This document shows, piece by piece, positions 46,927 to 54,595 of a stretch of 64,000 nt of DNA. Origin of the DNA: Neorhodopirellula pilleata (lineage in GTDB: Bacteria; Planctomycetota; Planctomycetia; Pirellulales; Pirellulaceae). The DNA lies in NCBI RefSeq assembly GCF_007859915.1, contig NZ_SJPM01000001.1, positions 27,728 to 91,727 of the forward strand, given 5' to 3'. Each line of letters begins with the position of its first letter. Positions within the stretch are counted from its first letter, which is position 1. The notes under the pieces are model-generated. The model was not told the origin of the DNA, made no database searches, and was given only the letters and a program-made list of their open reading frames with translations. A program made the translations under genes and the position numbers.

Positions 46927-47014
46927 TATCCGAAAAGGGGCTGACCCTTTGGAGGCGTGTCGATATCGGTTACTTTTTTGCATCGCCGGAGAGGGTCAGC
47001 CCCCTTTTCGGATA
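46927..47014. repeat. inverted repeat with 22/23-base arms upstream of the TauE gene
   Basis: Arms TATCCGAAAAGGGG+CTGACCCT (46927-46948) and its complement at 46992-47014, differing only by one extra C, enclose 43 bases. It could be a miniature element or a bidirectional hairpin. It lies in the 360-base gap between the divergent giant gene and the TauE gene; the rest of that gap (46673-46926) holds a short CGACGG/CCGTCG hairpin near 46755-46775 and nothing else recognised. Confidence 0.85.
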
Positions 47015-47032
47015 ACCTTGTGATTGTCATTC

Positions 47033-47983
47033 ATGCACCGTTATTCCTGGTATCTCGCCGGATTCGTTTGGCTGTTGTGGGCGGTCGGGGTGACGTTTTT
47101 GGTTTCTCCAGCGGAACTGTTGAGTCACTGGGTCATCGCCCCGACGATGCTTGTGGGCAGTTTCATTGCCGGCAGTACGAGTGCCGGAGGCGGCGCGGTG
47201 GCCTTTCCCGTCATGACGTTGATCTTTCACGTCGACCCGCCGGTCGCTCGAGATTTCTCGTTGATGATCCAGTCCGTCGGCATGGGCGCGGCGTCGATCG
47301 GGATCGTGCTGATGAAAATTCAGATCGATTGGCGTGCCGTTTGGTTATCGAATCTAGGCGGCTTGTTCGGATTAATGATCGGATTTGAAATCAGCGGGCT
47401 GATGTCGCCGCCCCTGGTCAAGATGTTTTTTGTCTCGTTGTGGCTATCGCTCGCCTTGGCTTTGTTTCTGGTGAATCGGCGGAACGCGAGTATCGTCACC
47501 GAACTGGTGTATCCGAATCGCTTGTTGAGCGTCGCGTTGGTGCTGATGGGCGTCCTCGGTGGAACGATTTCGGGAATCACGGGCAGCGGCCTGGACATGC
47601 TCGTTTTTGCCATGCTGACCATCATGTTCCGGCTCAGCGAAAAGGTGGCGACCCCCACGAGCGTCGTGATCATGGCGGTCAACGCGATGGCGGGCACGAC
47701 GCTGCGATTGATCGGCGGCGGAGTGTGGCCCGAAGCGGTGGCGTTTTGGTGGTGCGCGGTCCCGGTCGTCGTCGTCGGAGCCCCCGTCGGGGCATGGTTC
47801 ATTCGGAATAAAGATCGACGCTTCATCACGAATTGGTTGTATGTCGCGATCGCAGCTCAATTCATCGGTGCGATGGTTATCGTACCTCAAACATACCAAA
47901 CACTGTGCCTCGTCGCCGCCACCACGTATCTGGGTAGCTTGTTGTTCCTATCGATGCGACGTTGGGGGCCACGATTCACATGA
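47033..47983 (+). CDS. TauE/SafE-family sulfite/organosulfonate exporter
   Basis: A 316-residue inner-membrane protein starting at ATG 47033 (a TTG at 47024 is less likely). It has about eight helices in two half-repeats; conserved SAGGGAVAFPVMTLIFHVDP and GTISGITGSGLDMLVFAML are the TauE/SafE Gly/Ser-rich segments. It likely exports a small anion. Stop and start of gluQRS overlap (ATGA). Confidence 0.9.
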   Translation: MHRYSWYLAGFVWLLWAVGVTFLVSPAELLSHWVIAPTMLVGSFIAGSTSAGGGAVAFPVMTLIFHVDPPVARDFSLMIQSVGMGAASIGIVLMKIQIDWRAVWLSNLGGLFGLMIGFEISGLMSPPLVKMFFVSLWLSLALALFLVNRRNASIVTELVYPNRLLSVALVLMGVLGGTISGITGSGLDMLVFAMLTIMFRLSEKVATPTSVVIMAVNAMAGTTLRLIGGGVWPEAVAFWWCAVPVVVVGAPVGAWFIRNKDRRFITNWLYVAIAAQFIGAMVIVPQTYQTLCLVAATTYLGSLLFLSMRRWGPRFT

Positions 47984-49002
47984 CGCGCTCTCCGGTTTGT
48001 CGCCTGGCACCCTCTCCGACCGGTGCCCAACACCTGGGCAATGCGAGAACGTTCCTAATCGCGTACTGGAGTGCCCGGTCTCAGAACGCAAGGTTGCTGC
48101 TGCGGATCGAAGACATCGATTCGCCCCGAATCAAGCCGTGGGCGACCGCGCAGGTGTTCGAAGACTTGGCGTGGCTGGGAATCCAATACGACGGCGAGCC
48201 GGTGATCCAAACCGAACGATCGGAGGTTTACCAATCCGTGCTCCGAAACCTCATCGAGGATGATCGCGTTTATCCTTGCGTATGCTCGCGAAAGGACATC
48301 GACGAAGCCGCGTCGGCGCCCCACGAACACTCGGTATCGGCATCGTCACTCCGTGCGACGAGCGGCTTTCATTCATTGGAGCCTGAGACAACGATCTATC
48401 CGGGCACGTGCTCGAGTTGGCACCGTGGTCAGGCGATGCCACCGGACGGCGACTATTGCTTGCGTTTTCGGATCGACCCTCATTCGATGAGACTGGATGA
48501 TCTGGTCGCCGGAACCGTTCACTGCGATCCGACATCGGCACTGGGGGATTTTCCTGTGACACGAAAAGAAGGCGTCGCCGCCTATCAAATCGCCGTCGTG
48601 ATCGACGACGTCGACGCCGGAGTCACCGAAGTCGTACGCGGTGATGACTTGTTGGCCAGTGCGTTTCGACAACGACAAATCTATGACTACTTACGACAAT
48701 CGCCGCCTCAATACGCCCATGTTCCGTTGGTCGTCGGCGCGGACGGACGTCGCTTGGCCAAACGGCACGGCGATACGCGTTTGTCGTGGTATCGCGACCA
48801 AGGCGTCCACGCCAAGACCATCGTCGCTTGGGCCGCCAATTCGGTTTTCGGGCATCAAGAGGATTTTCCCCAACCCGATCAAACGCGTGATTGGACGCTC
48901 GACCAATGGCATCAAGCGATGATCGACCAATTCGATTGGTCCCGGGTCAGCCAAAGCAAGACGGTCATCACCTCCCCCGACCCCGCCGAACTGCGAGTCT
49001 AG
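47980..49002 (+). CDS. gluQ: glutamyl-queuosine tRNA(Asp) synthetase
   Basis: A 340-residue paralogue of glutamyl-tRNA synthetase catalytic domain that adds glutamate to queuosine of tRNA-Asp. The start at ATG 47980 overlaps the TauE stop. It shows RLAPSPTGAQHLGNART (HIGH-type), LRIEDIDSPR, the zinc site pattern YPCVCSRKDI and YPGTCSSW, DDLLASAFRQ and the KMSKS-like RRLAKRHGDTRLSW. There is no anticodon-binding domain, as expected for GluQRS. The stop abuts a hairpin repeat. Confidence 0.93.
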   Translation: MTRSPVCRLAPSPTGAQHLGNARTFLIAYWSARSQNARLLLRIEDIDSPRIKPWATAQVFEDLAWLGIQYDGEPVIQTERSEVYQSVLRNLIEDDRVYPCVCSRKDIDEAASAPHEHSVSASSLRATSGFHSLEPETTIYPGTCSSWHRGQAMPPDGDYCLRFRIDPHSMRLDDLVAGTVHCDPTSALGDFPVTRKEGVAAYQIAVVIDDVDAGVTEVVRGDDLLASAFRQRQIYDYLRQSPPQYAHVPLVVGADGRRLAKRHGDTRLSWYRDQGVHAKTIVAWAANSVFGHQEDFPQPDQTRDWTLDQWHQAMIDQFDWSRVSQSKTVITSPDPAELRV

Positions 49003-49110
49003 TTGGCTTAAAACGTGGCACGGTGGTCCCCACCGTGATTCTCGACGGAGGACCGTCGAGCCACGTTGATGACACCCTAAAGTCAAATGTGGTTGAAACA
49101 CTCGTGGTGT
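49003..49110. repeat. hairpin interspersed repeat, copy B
   Basis: Nearly identical to the reverse complement of 12764-12876. It contains GGCACGGTGG-TCC-CCACCGTG and CTCGACGG-AGGA-CCGTCGAG stems. It starts right after the gluQRS stop and ends about 10 bases before the end of the convergent dus gene. Confidence 0.75.
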
Positions 49111-49117
49111 TCTTTCA

Positions 49118-50203
49118 TCACTCTTCCTGAGATCCATGCAGCTCACGCGGAACGAACCGACCCGGGCCATCGATCGCGTAGTGTTCCGCCAACGCGGACT
49201 CAAACTCGTCGCGGGTGCGTAAGCGAGCGAACGCCAATCGAACATTCTCGTAATCCGGGTGGCACTGCGAGTACTTGATGCAAAACTTCCGCATCAACAG
49301 CGGTGCCCGATCGACCGTGTAAGTTTGTTCGCACAACGTGAAGTGCTCTCGCATCACGGCGGTTTGCTCGTGCAGCGTCGGCGGTGGTGGCAATTCACCG
49401 GTATCCGCTAGCGTTCGGGTTTGCTGAAAGATCCATGGATTGCCGATCGCGCCGCGTGCGACCGTCACGCCGTCAACTCCCGTTTCAGCGATCATCTTGA
49501 GTGAATCCTCTGCGGAGAATAAGTCTCCGCTGCCGAGAATCTTTAGCCGGTTGCCGACGTGAGCTTTCACTTCACGCAAGAACGACCACCGACTCGGTCC
49601 GACATAACGTTGCACGACCGTTCGGCCGTGGACGGTCGCGGCCGCCAGACCCACACGCATCGCTCCGTCGATGATCTCAAAGAACTGATCTCGGGCTTCG
49701 TCGGTGTCGTCGATCCCCCGCCGCATTTTGACGGTCACGGGAATCGCGTCGGGAACGATGTCGCGGGTTCGTTTCAAGATCTCGATCGCGACGGCGGGTT
49801 GTGACAAATGAAAGCCACCACGGCATCGACCGAGTACCTTCTTGACCGGACAACCGAAGTTCACGTCAATGATGTCAAAGCCCGCTTCGACAAGTTTCAA
49901 CGCACCGAGCGAGAATTGTTCCGGTTCGGCCCCCATCAACTGACCGCCGACGGGGTGTTCTTCGTCAGCAATGTCGAGGAAGTGACGTGTTCGCTCGCGT
50001 TTGGTCAACGACAACAAGAACTGATCCAGCATCACCTCGCAAACGCTGTAACTCGCACCATGCCGACGGGCGATCACCCGCATCGGCAGATCGCTGTAAC
50101 CGGACAACGCCGCCTGCACCACCGGAAACCCGATCGCCACGTTGCCGATCGTCAACGGTCGCAAGTCGGCGGCGGGAAGGGCTGAGGAACTCATGAACGA
50201 CAT
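49118..50203 (-). CDS. dus: tRNA-dihydrouridine synthase
   Basis: A 361-residue FMN enzyme reducing uridine to dihydrouridine in tRNA. ATG 50203 is chosen; a further in-frame ATG lies at 50194. It shows VQAALSGYSDLPMRVIARRH, QLMGAEPEQF, DVNFGCPVKKVLG (catalytic Cys), VTVKMRRGID, VHGRTVVQRYVGPSRW, and ILGSGDLFSAEDSLKM, and a C-terminal tRNA-binding helical domain. Monocistronic; convergent with gluQRS. Confidence 0.92.
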   Translation of the reverse strand: MSFMSSSALPAADLRPLTIGNVAIGFPVVQAALSGYSDLPMRVIARRHGASYSVCEVMLDQFLLSLTKRERTRHFLDIADEEHPVGGQLMGAEPEQFSLGALKLVEAGFDIIDVNFGCPVKKVLGRCRGGFHLSQPAVAIEILKRTRDIVPDAIPVTVKMRRGIDDTDEARDQFFEIIDGAMRVGLAAATVHGRTVVQRYVGPSRWSFLREVKAHVGNRLKILGSGDLFSAEDSLKMIAETGVDGVTVARGAIGNPWIFQQTRTLADTGELPPPPTLHEQTAVMREHFTLCEQTYTVDRAPLLMRKFCIKYSQCHPDYENVRLAFARLRTRDEFESALAEHYAIDGPGRFVPRELHGSQEE

Positions 50204-50412
50204 CAAGGGGTGGTTGGTTTGAAGGGACGCAAAACGCGGATCAAGAAGCCCGGCGAATCAGGGAACTCGATGTGCGGTAAGATGTTAGCATGACGCGAAC
50301 CGGTTCGTGACCGACCGTGTCTGTCTCGCCACGTAGGCGAGTTTCGCCGAGGCTCGATTAGGCGTCTCTACATCAGTTACCGCCGCATTTGGTGTTTTTT
50401 GAATGCATTTGA

Positions 50413-50738
50413 TACAAACCCGACGCGCGACGGGCTGTTGATTTAGTCCTCATCGAAACCCGAAGCGTGAGCGAGGGATACATACAGAGGCCTTAATGGC
50501 GCTGAATCCCTCGCTCACGCGTCGGGTTACGATTAAATCAACAAGCCCGCGAGCGAGGGAATTCGTTCCAAACTTTTTGATACCAGCGAATCCACTCGCT
50601 TGCCGGTCTGTTGATTGAATCGTTTAACGGCAAGCCGCAGGCGACAGAGTTTGAAAACGCAGGCGCCTGCGGCTTGCCGTTAAACGAAAACGCCCAAACG
50701 TGCAATCAATCAACACGCCGGTGCGCGTCGGGCTTGTA
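50413..50738. repeat. composite palindromic repeat, site 3
   Basis: A 326-base composite with the site-1 terminal repeats (TACAAACCCGACGCGC at 50413-50428, GCGCGTCGGGCTTGTA at 50723-50738). It has an R hairpin unit in the middle (CCCGAAGCGTGAGCGAGGGAT left arm, right arm near 50506-50532), without a MITE insertion in the arm. An 87-base hairpin segment (50618-50704) lies in the opposite orientation to site 1. It lies upstream of arfB, whose frame reads into it. Confidence 0.85.
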
Positions 50739-50802
50739 CGTTTGCGGCGTAGCCGCTTTAAGTGGAAAATTTTTTCTGCCGCTCGACCACATACTGAAAT
50801 TT

Positions 50803-51231
50803 ATGTCTGATTTATCCGTTACTCACCGATTTGTCATCCCCGAGACCGCCTTGTCGTGGTCGGCTTCCCGCAGCAGCGGGCCGGGCGGACAAAATGTCAA
50901 CAAGGTCAATTCGCGGGTCACACTGCGTTGGACACCGCAACCGCAAGACGGGTTCGACGAGGCCTGGTGTCATCGTTTTGAAAAGCGGTACGCCAACCGG
51001 ATCAATCAGGAAGGTGAGTTTATCTTACATAGCGATAAGACTCGCGATCAAATCCGCAACCTAGCCGATGCTCGCGCTCGTCTGGTCACGATGTTGCTCG
51101 AGTGCCGCGTGCCACCCAAAACACGGACGCCGACGCGTCCCACTTTAGGCAGTAAAAAGCGACGCATCGAAGGGAAAAAGCGACTGTCCCAGAAAAAACG
51201 ATTGCGTGGGACGCCGCGCCGCGACGATTGA
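50803..51231 (+). CDS. arfB: alternative ribosome-rescue factor ArfB (peptidyl-tRNA hydrolase)
   Basis: A 142-residue ArfB/YaeJ protein that hydrolyses peptidyl-tRNA on stalled ribosomes. The catalytic GGQ loop is SSGPGGQNVNKVNSRV, and the C-terminal tail is strongly basic (KKRRIEGKKRLSQKKR) and enters the mRNA channel. ATG 50803 is used. Upstream in-frame codons are repeat DNA of site 3. A UvrB/UvrC-motif gene follows. Confidence 0.93.
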   Translation: MSDLSVTHRFVIPETALSWSASRSSGPGGQNVNKVNSRVTLRWTPQPQDGFDEAWCHRFEKRYANRINQEGEFILHSDKTRDQIRNLADARARLVTMLLECRVPPKTRTPTRPTLGSKKRRIEGKKRLSQKKRLRGTPRRDD

Positions 51232-51317
51232 AGGTTCTCATCGGGCGAGCCGGTGATATACTGGTGGATTGTCCCGACGAGTTGCCTCGCTTTTCTTATC
51301 ACCCTCTCGCGAATTAC

Positions 51318-52052
51318 ATGAAACGCCCCCGGCATTTGGACGACCTTCTCAAACGATGGGCCTTTGATCCGGCGACCCTCAACGTTCGCATGATCAAAGG
51401 CAAAGACGACCGGGATGTGTTGCAGATGCGGGTGGACATGGGCATTTTGCAACTCGAAACGACCGGGCGTCCCGATGGCGAAAAAATCAGTGGTTCGGAC
51501 AGCTATCTCGAACACCTGCAACTGCGTCGGCTCAACGATCCCGATTACGAGTTGACCGAACGCGATTGCAACGAGATCGATCGCGAGTTCATGCAATTCT
51601 ACCACCGACGGATTTGCTGGTTGCGGTTGCAGTTCTATCATCGCGCGGTCACAGACGCGGATCACACATTGCGCCTGATGGACCTTTGCGAAGAAATGTC
51701 CGACGATCCGGAATGGACGTCGACCCACGAACAGTATCGTCCCTTCGTGTTGTTCCACCGGACGCAAGCCGAAGCCCTCGGCGAACTCGAAGAGAACACA
51801 CCCGAAGAAGCGATTCAAGCGATCAACCGTGGCCTCGATGTTTTGCGTGTGTTCTTCGTCAAGCACGACGCCGAAGAACACTTCGACGAAGACGAATTGA
51901 TCGTCCGATTGATCGACCTTCGCGAATCGCTGCGCAACGAGTATTCGGTCGGGCAAACGTTACGGGAACGTCTCGACCAAGCCGTTCAACAAGAACAGTA
52001 CGAATTGGCCGCCAAACTTCGCGACGAACTGACCCGCCGCGAAACGCACTAG
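51318..52052 (+). CDS. UvrB/UvrC-motif protein
   Basis: A 244-residue protein; the ATG at 51318 starts MKRPRHLDDLLKRWAFDPAT, in line with relatives. A TTG at 51228 is possible and would overlap arfB. It contains a core LNVRMIKGKDDRDVLQMRVD plus TPR-like helices, and a C-terminal UVR motif (LRERLDQAVQQEQYELAAKL). The UVR motif mediates protein contact in UvrB, ClpATPase adaptors and kinases. The last codon region is conserved to the stop, TAG at 52050-52052, which lies in repeat site 4. Confidence 0.82.
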   Translation: MKRPRHLDDLLKRWAFDPATLNVRMIKGKDDRDVLQMRVDMGILQLETTGRPDGEKISGSDSYLEHLQLRRLNDPDYELTERDCNEIDREFMQFYHRRICWLRLQFYHRAVTDADHTLRLMDLCEEMSDDPEWTSTHEQYRPFVLFHRTQAEALGELEENTPEEAIQAINRGLDVLRVFFVKHDAEEHFDEDELIVRLIDLRESLRNEYSVGQTLRERLDQAVQQEQYELAAKLRDELTRRETH

Positions 52053-52305
52053 CGGGCTGTTGATTTAATCGTAACCCGACGCGTGAGCGAGGGATCGAAC
52101 GCCATTGAAACCTCTGCAGGTATCCCTCGCTAACGCTTTTTGAAGTTGCGTTTTTTTCGTAACCCGCTGCGTAAGCGAGGGATAATTGATATTGACTCAT
52201 CCCTCGCTTACGCGTCGGGTTACGATAAACCAATGCCACAGGCAAGAGCGCAACTTCAAAACTAACGCTTCGGGTTACGAAGCAGTCTAAATCACCAGCT
52301 CGCTA
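52050..52305. repeat. palindromic repeat unit, site 4
   Basis: A unit like site 2, with terminal repeats at 52050-52070 and 52285-52305 (degenerate on the right). Left R arm 52069-52095; right arm starts at 52122 and is interrupted by the MITE at 52138-52261. The first three bases (TAG) serve as stop codon of the upstream gene. Confidence 0.82.
52138..52261 (-). mobile_element. MITE-like element, copy 2 (124 bp)
   Basis: Reverse-orientation copy of 20473-20598 with the same TTTTGAAGTTGCG ends. It is flanked by the 8-bp duplication CTAACGCT (52130-52137 and 52262-52269). Removing the element and one duplicate restores an R palindrome arm ATCCCTCGCTAACGCTTCGG. Three substitutions and a two-base A/T-run difference separate the copies. 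Confidence 0.86.
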
Positions 52306-52321
52306 TTGCAAGAATCTGAAA

Positions 52322-53770
52322 ATGCCATTGATCTCGCCCGCTCCGCTGGGGTCGTCTACTTGGCTGTTGCGGTTGCGTTCGTTTGCCACCATCGGGCAAC
52401 TGATCACGATTATTTTGGCAAGATTCGTTACTCCCACGACGCTGCCGATCTTGCCGTTGTTTTTGATGGTCTTGCTGACGGCGACCACCAACTTTGTGTA
52501 CGGTTGGTGGCTGGTCCGGATTAAGAAGAACGAAGTGACCGCGTCTCCGCTTAAGTCGCCCTATGGCAAGCCGGCCGTTGAGCGTGAGAACGACTGCATC
52601 GGTACACCTTTGCGGGTAGCGTTCGGATTGATGGCGTTGGATTTGGTCACGTTGACGGTAATGTTGTACCTCAGTGGTGGTGCCGATAACCCGTTTTGCT
52701 TTTTCTACTTCGTCAACCTCGCCGTCGGTGGCGTGATGTTGCATCGTGGAGCGGCCTGGGCGTTGACGGTCTTGGCCGTTGCCGGGTACGCCACGCTGCT
52801 TTGGCAGTCGATGCCAGTTCTGGGGCTCAGTGTGCAGCCGATCGACGGAGCGGTTTGGCGATGGAATACGTTGTCGATGCGAAACGTGGCTTCGTTGATC
52901 GCGTTTGTTACCTGCGGATCGGTAATTACCTACTTTGTCACGCGAACCGCCCGGACGCTCCGCGATCGCGAAGAGGATTTATTACGCAGCCAATCTGAAC
53001 GTGCCGACGCGATCCGATTGGAAGGCTTGACCACGCTCGCTGCCGGGGCGGCTCACGAGTTGGCAACCCCATTGTCGGCGATCGACGTCGCTTGCCGCGA
53101 ATTATCACGTCATCTCGAGGCGGTCGACAAACCGTCTTCGATCGACGACGACCTGCGATTGATCGATGGTCAATTGCAGATATGTCGTCAAGTCTTAACT
53201 CGCATGCGATCAGCCGCCGGAGACGCCGTCGCCGATCAGTGGAACCGCACAACGCTTGGGGAACTCATCGACACGGTTCTCGAAGGCATCCGCGATCCGC
53301 ATCGTGTCGAGATCCTCGAGCCGGATACGCCGTGGGTTCCCGACCTGTCGCATCATTCGTTGCCATCCCAAGCCGACGACCACGATGGGACCGGCGGTGT
53401 CGATGACGACACACCGCCTTGGGAACTGCAGCCGATGTGGTTGCCGCAGGAAGCCGTCGCTCAGGCGATCCGAAACCTGATCCACAACGCCCTCGACGCG
53501 AGCAGCGATGCCGACAGTACGGTTACCGTGCAAGCTCAACGTTTGGGAAATGAAATGGCGATCTATGTGATCGATCGCGGTCACGGGATGTCGGAAGACG
53601 TGCTCGGCCGAGCGGGCGAACCTTTTTTCACGACGAAAGAACCTGGACGCGGGATCGGATTGGGTTTGTTCTTGACACGCAACGTGATCACGCGGCTCGG
53701 CGGACGGCTGAGTTTTGACTCCAACCCCGGTTCGGGCACGCGGGCGACCGTGATCTTGCCGCTGCCGTAG
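52322..53770 (+). CDS. RegB/PrrB-type redox sensor histidine kinase
   Basis: A 482-residue membrane histidine kinase. About six N-terminal helices carry the quinone-associated motif GGADNPF (GGxxNPF of RegB) just before CFFYFVNLAVGG. The dimerisation H-box is LAAGAAHELATPLSAI, the N-box NLIHNALDASS, and the G-boxes VIDRGHGMSED and GRGIGLGLFL. It probably responds to the redox state of the quinone pool. The RegA-type response regulator, which usually lies downstream, is missing here. A 55-residue Asp-rich insert (about 345-370) is unusual. Confidence 0.9.
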   Translation: MPLISPAPLGSSTWLLRLRSFATIGQLITIILARFVTPTTLPILPLFLMVLLTATTNFVYGWWLVRIKKNEVTASPLKSPYGKPAVERENDCIGTPLRVAFGLMALDLVTLTVMLYLSGGADNPFCFFYFVNLAVGGVMLHRGAAWALTVLAVAGYATLLWQSMPVLGLSVQPIDGAVWRWNTLSMRNVASLIAFVTCGSVITYFVTRTARTLRDREEDLLRSQSERADAIRLEGLTTLAAGAAHELATPLSAIDVACRELSRHLEAVDKPSSIDDDLRLIDGQLQICRQVLTRMRSAAGDAVADQWNRTTLGELIDTVLEGIRDPHRVEILEPDTPWVPDLSHHSLPSQADDHDGTGGVDDDTPPWELQPMWLPQEAVAQAIRNLIHNALDASSDADSTVTVQAQRLGNEMAIYVIDRGHGMSEDVLGRAGEPFFTTKEPGRGIGLGLFLTRNVITRLGGRLSFDSNPGSGTRATVILPLP

Positions 53771-53802
53771 TTTTGCCACTTACTTGCGTCCACGTCGACG
53801 GG

Positions 53803-54498
53803 TCATACGGGGCGACGTCTTGATGTCGATGGTTTCACATCGCTTAGTGCGTCTTCGAGCCACTTCGTGCTGCGAGACAACATCACTCGGACGGCCGCGT
53901 CGGATTTCCCAGTTTTCTCGGCGATTTGTTTGCTCGTTTTTCCTTCGAGATATCGCATCGTGACGACGGTACGCTGTTCCTCTGGCATTGAGTCGAGCGT
54001 TTGTCGAAGCCTCGAGAGTCTCACGTCACGGCTGAGCACCGCCGACGGCGACGTGATGCTGGCCGCCAACATCGCCTGCAATCCGTCGCGACCGGTATCC
54101 TCTCCGCCAGCTTGAAACGACACTTCACGACCGGCGTCGCGGCGTTTGGCTTCGAAATGGTGGCGGTGAGCGTCGACGACCCGGCGTCGGGCGAGTTGTT
54201 GCAGCCATTGCCAAACGGTGTATTGATCCAAGGGTGCCGTCGCCAAACCACTGACCGCCGATGTGGCCACTTCTTGCAACAGATCGTCGACTTCCGTCAC
54301 GGCGAGCAACCGCGGACCACAGAGGCTGCGGATAAAACCGGCCAGCCTTCGCTCGTGATTTTTCAAATAGTCCGCCAGCAGGCAGACCGACCGTTCTTCG
54401 GCGATGCGTCGGCCGTCGCCTCCATCATCATCGCATTGGTCGTCTTCGCTAGCGCCGTTATCGAGTGGACCATCGTCGTTCGTGGTGGGAGTCCCCAT
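53803..54498 (-). CDS. ECF-type RNA polymerase sigma factor
   Basis: A 231-residue sigma factor. An acidic N-terminus (about 30 residues) precedes region 2 (FIRSLCGPRLLAVTEVDDLL, then QEVATSA and WQWLQQLARRRVVDAHR). Region 4 includes LDSMPEEQRTVVTMRYLEGK with the helix-turn-helix SKQIAEKTGKSDAAVRVMLS. It is divergent from a large Ser/Thr kinase, 97 bases apart. In other bacteria such pairs are controlled by phosphorylation of the sigma factor instead of an anti-sigma factor. Confidence 0.9.
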   Translation of the reverse strand: MGTPTTNDDGPLDNGASEDDQCDDDGGDGRRIAEERSVCLLADYLKNHERRLAGFIRSLCGPRLLAVTEVDDLLQEVATSAVSGLATAPLDQYTVWQWLQQLARRRVVDAHRHHFEAKRRDAGREVSFQAGGEDTGRDGLQAMLAASITSPSAVLSRDVRLSRLRQTLDSMPEEQRTVVTMRYLEGKTSKQIAEKTGKSDAAVRVMLSRSTKWLEDALSDVKPSTSRRRPV

Positions 54499-54595
54499 GG
54501 AGGCGTTCCTTGATGGATCGGGTAGGCTGTATGAAAACAGCGATCGAGCATTCTGCGTCCGTTTGACAGTCTAACCTTTTTTCCTGACCGAATTG

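Noticed and set aside
50611..50802. N-terminal extension of ArfB from 50611
   Set aside because: The extra codons are repeat site 3, and ArfB proteins start at the chosen ATG 50803.
51859..52245. ORF with the same YRNPTRKRGMSQYQL peptide
   Set aside because: It is the MITE copy 2 translated, running on antisense into the UVR-motif gene.
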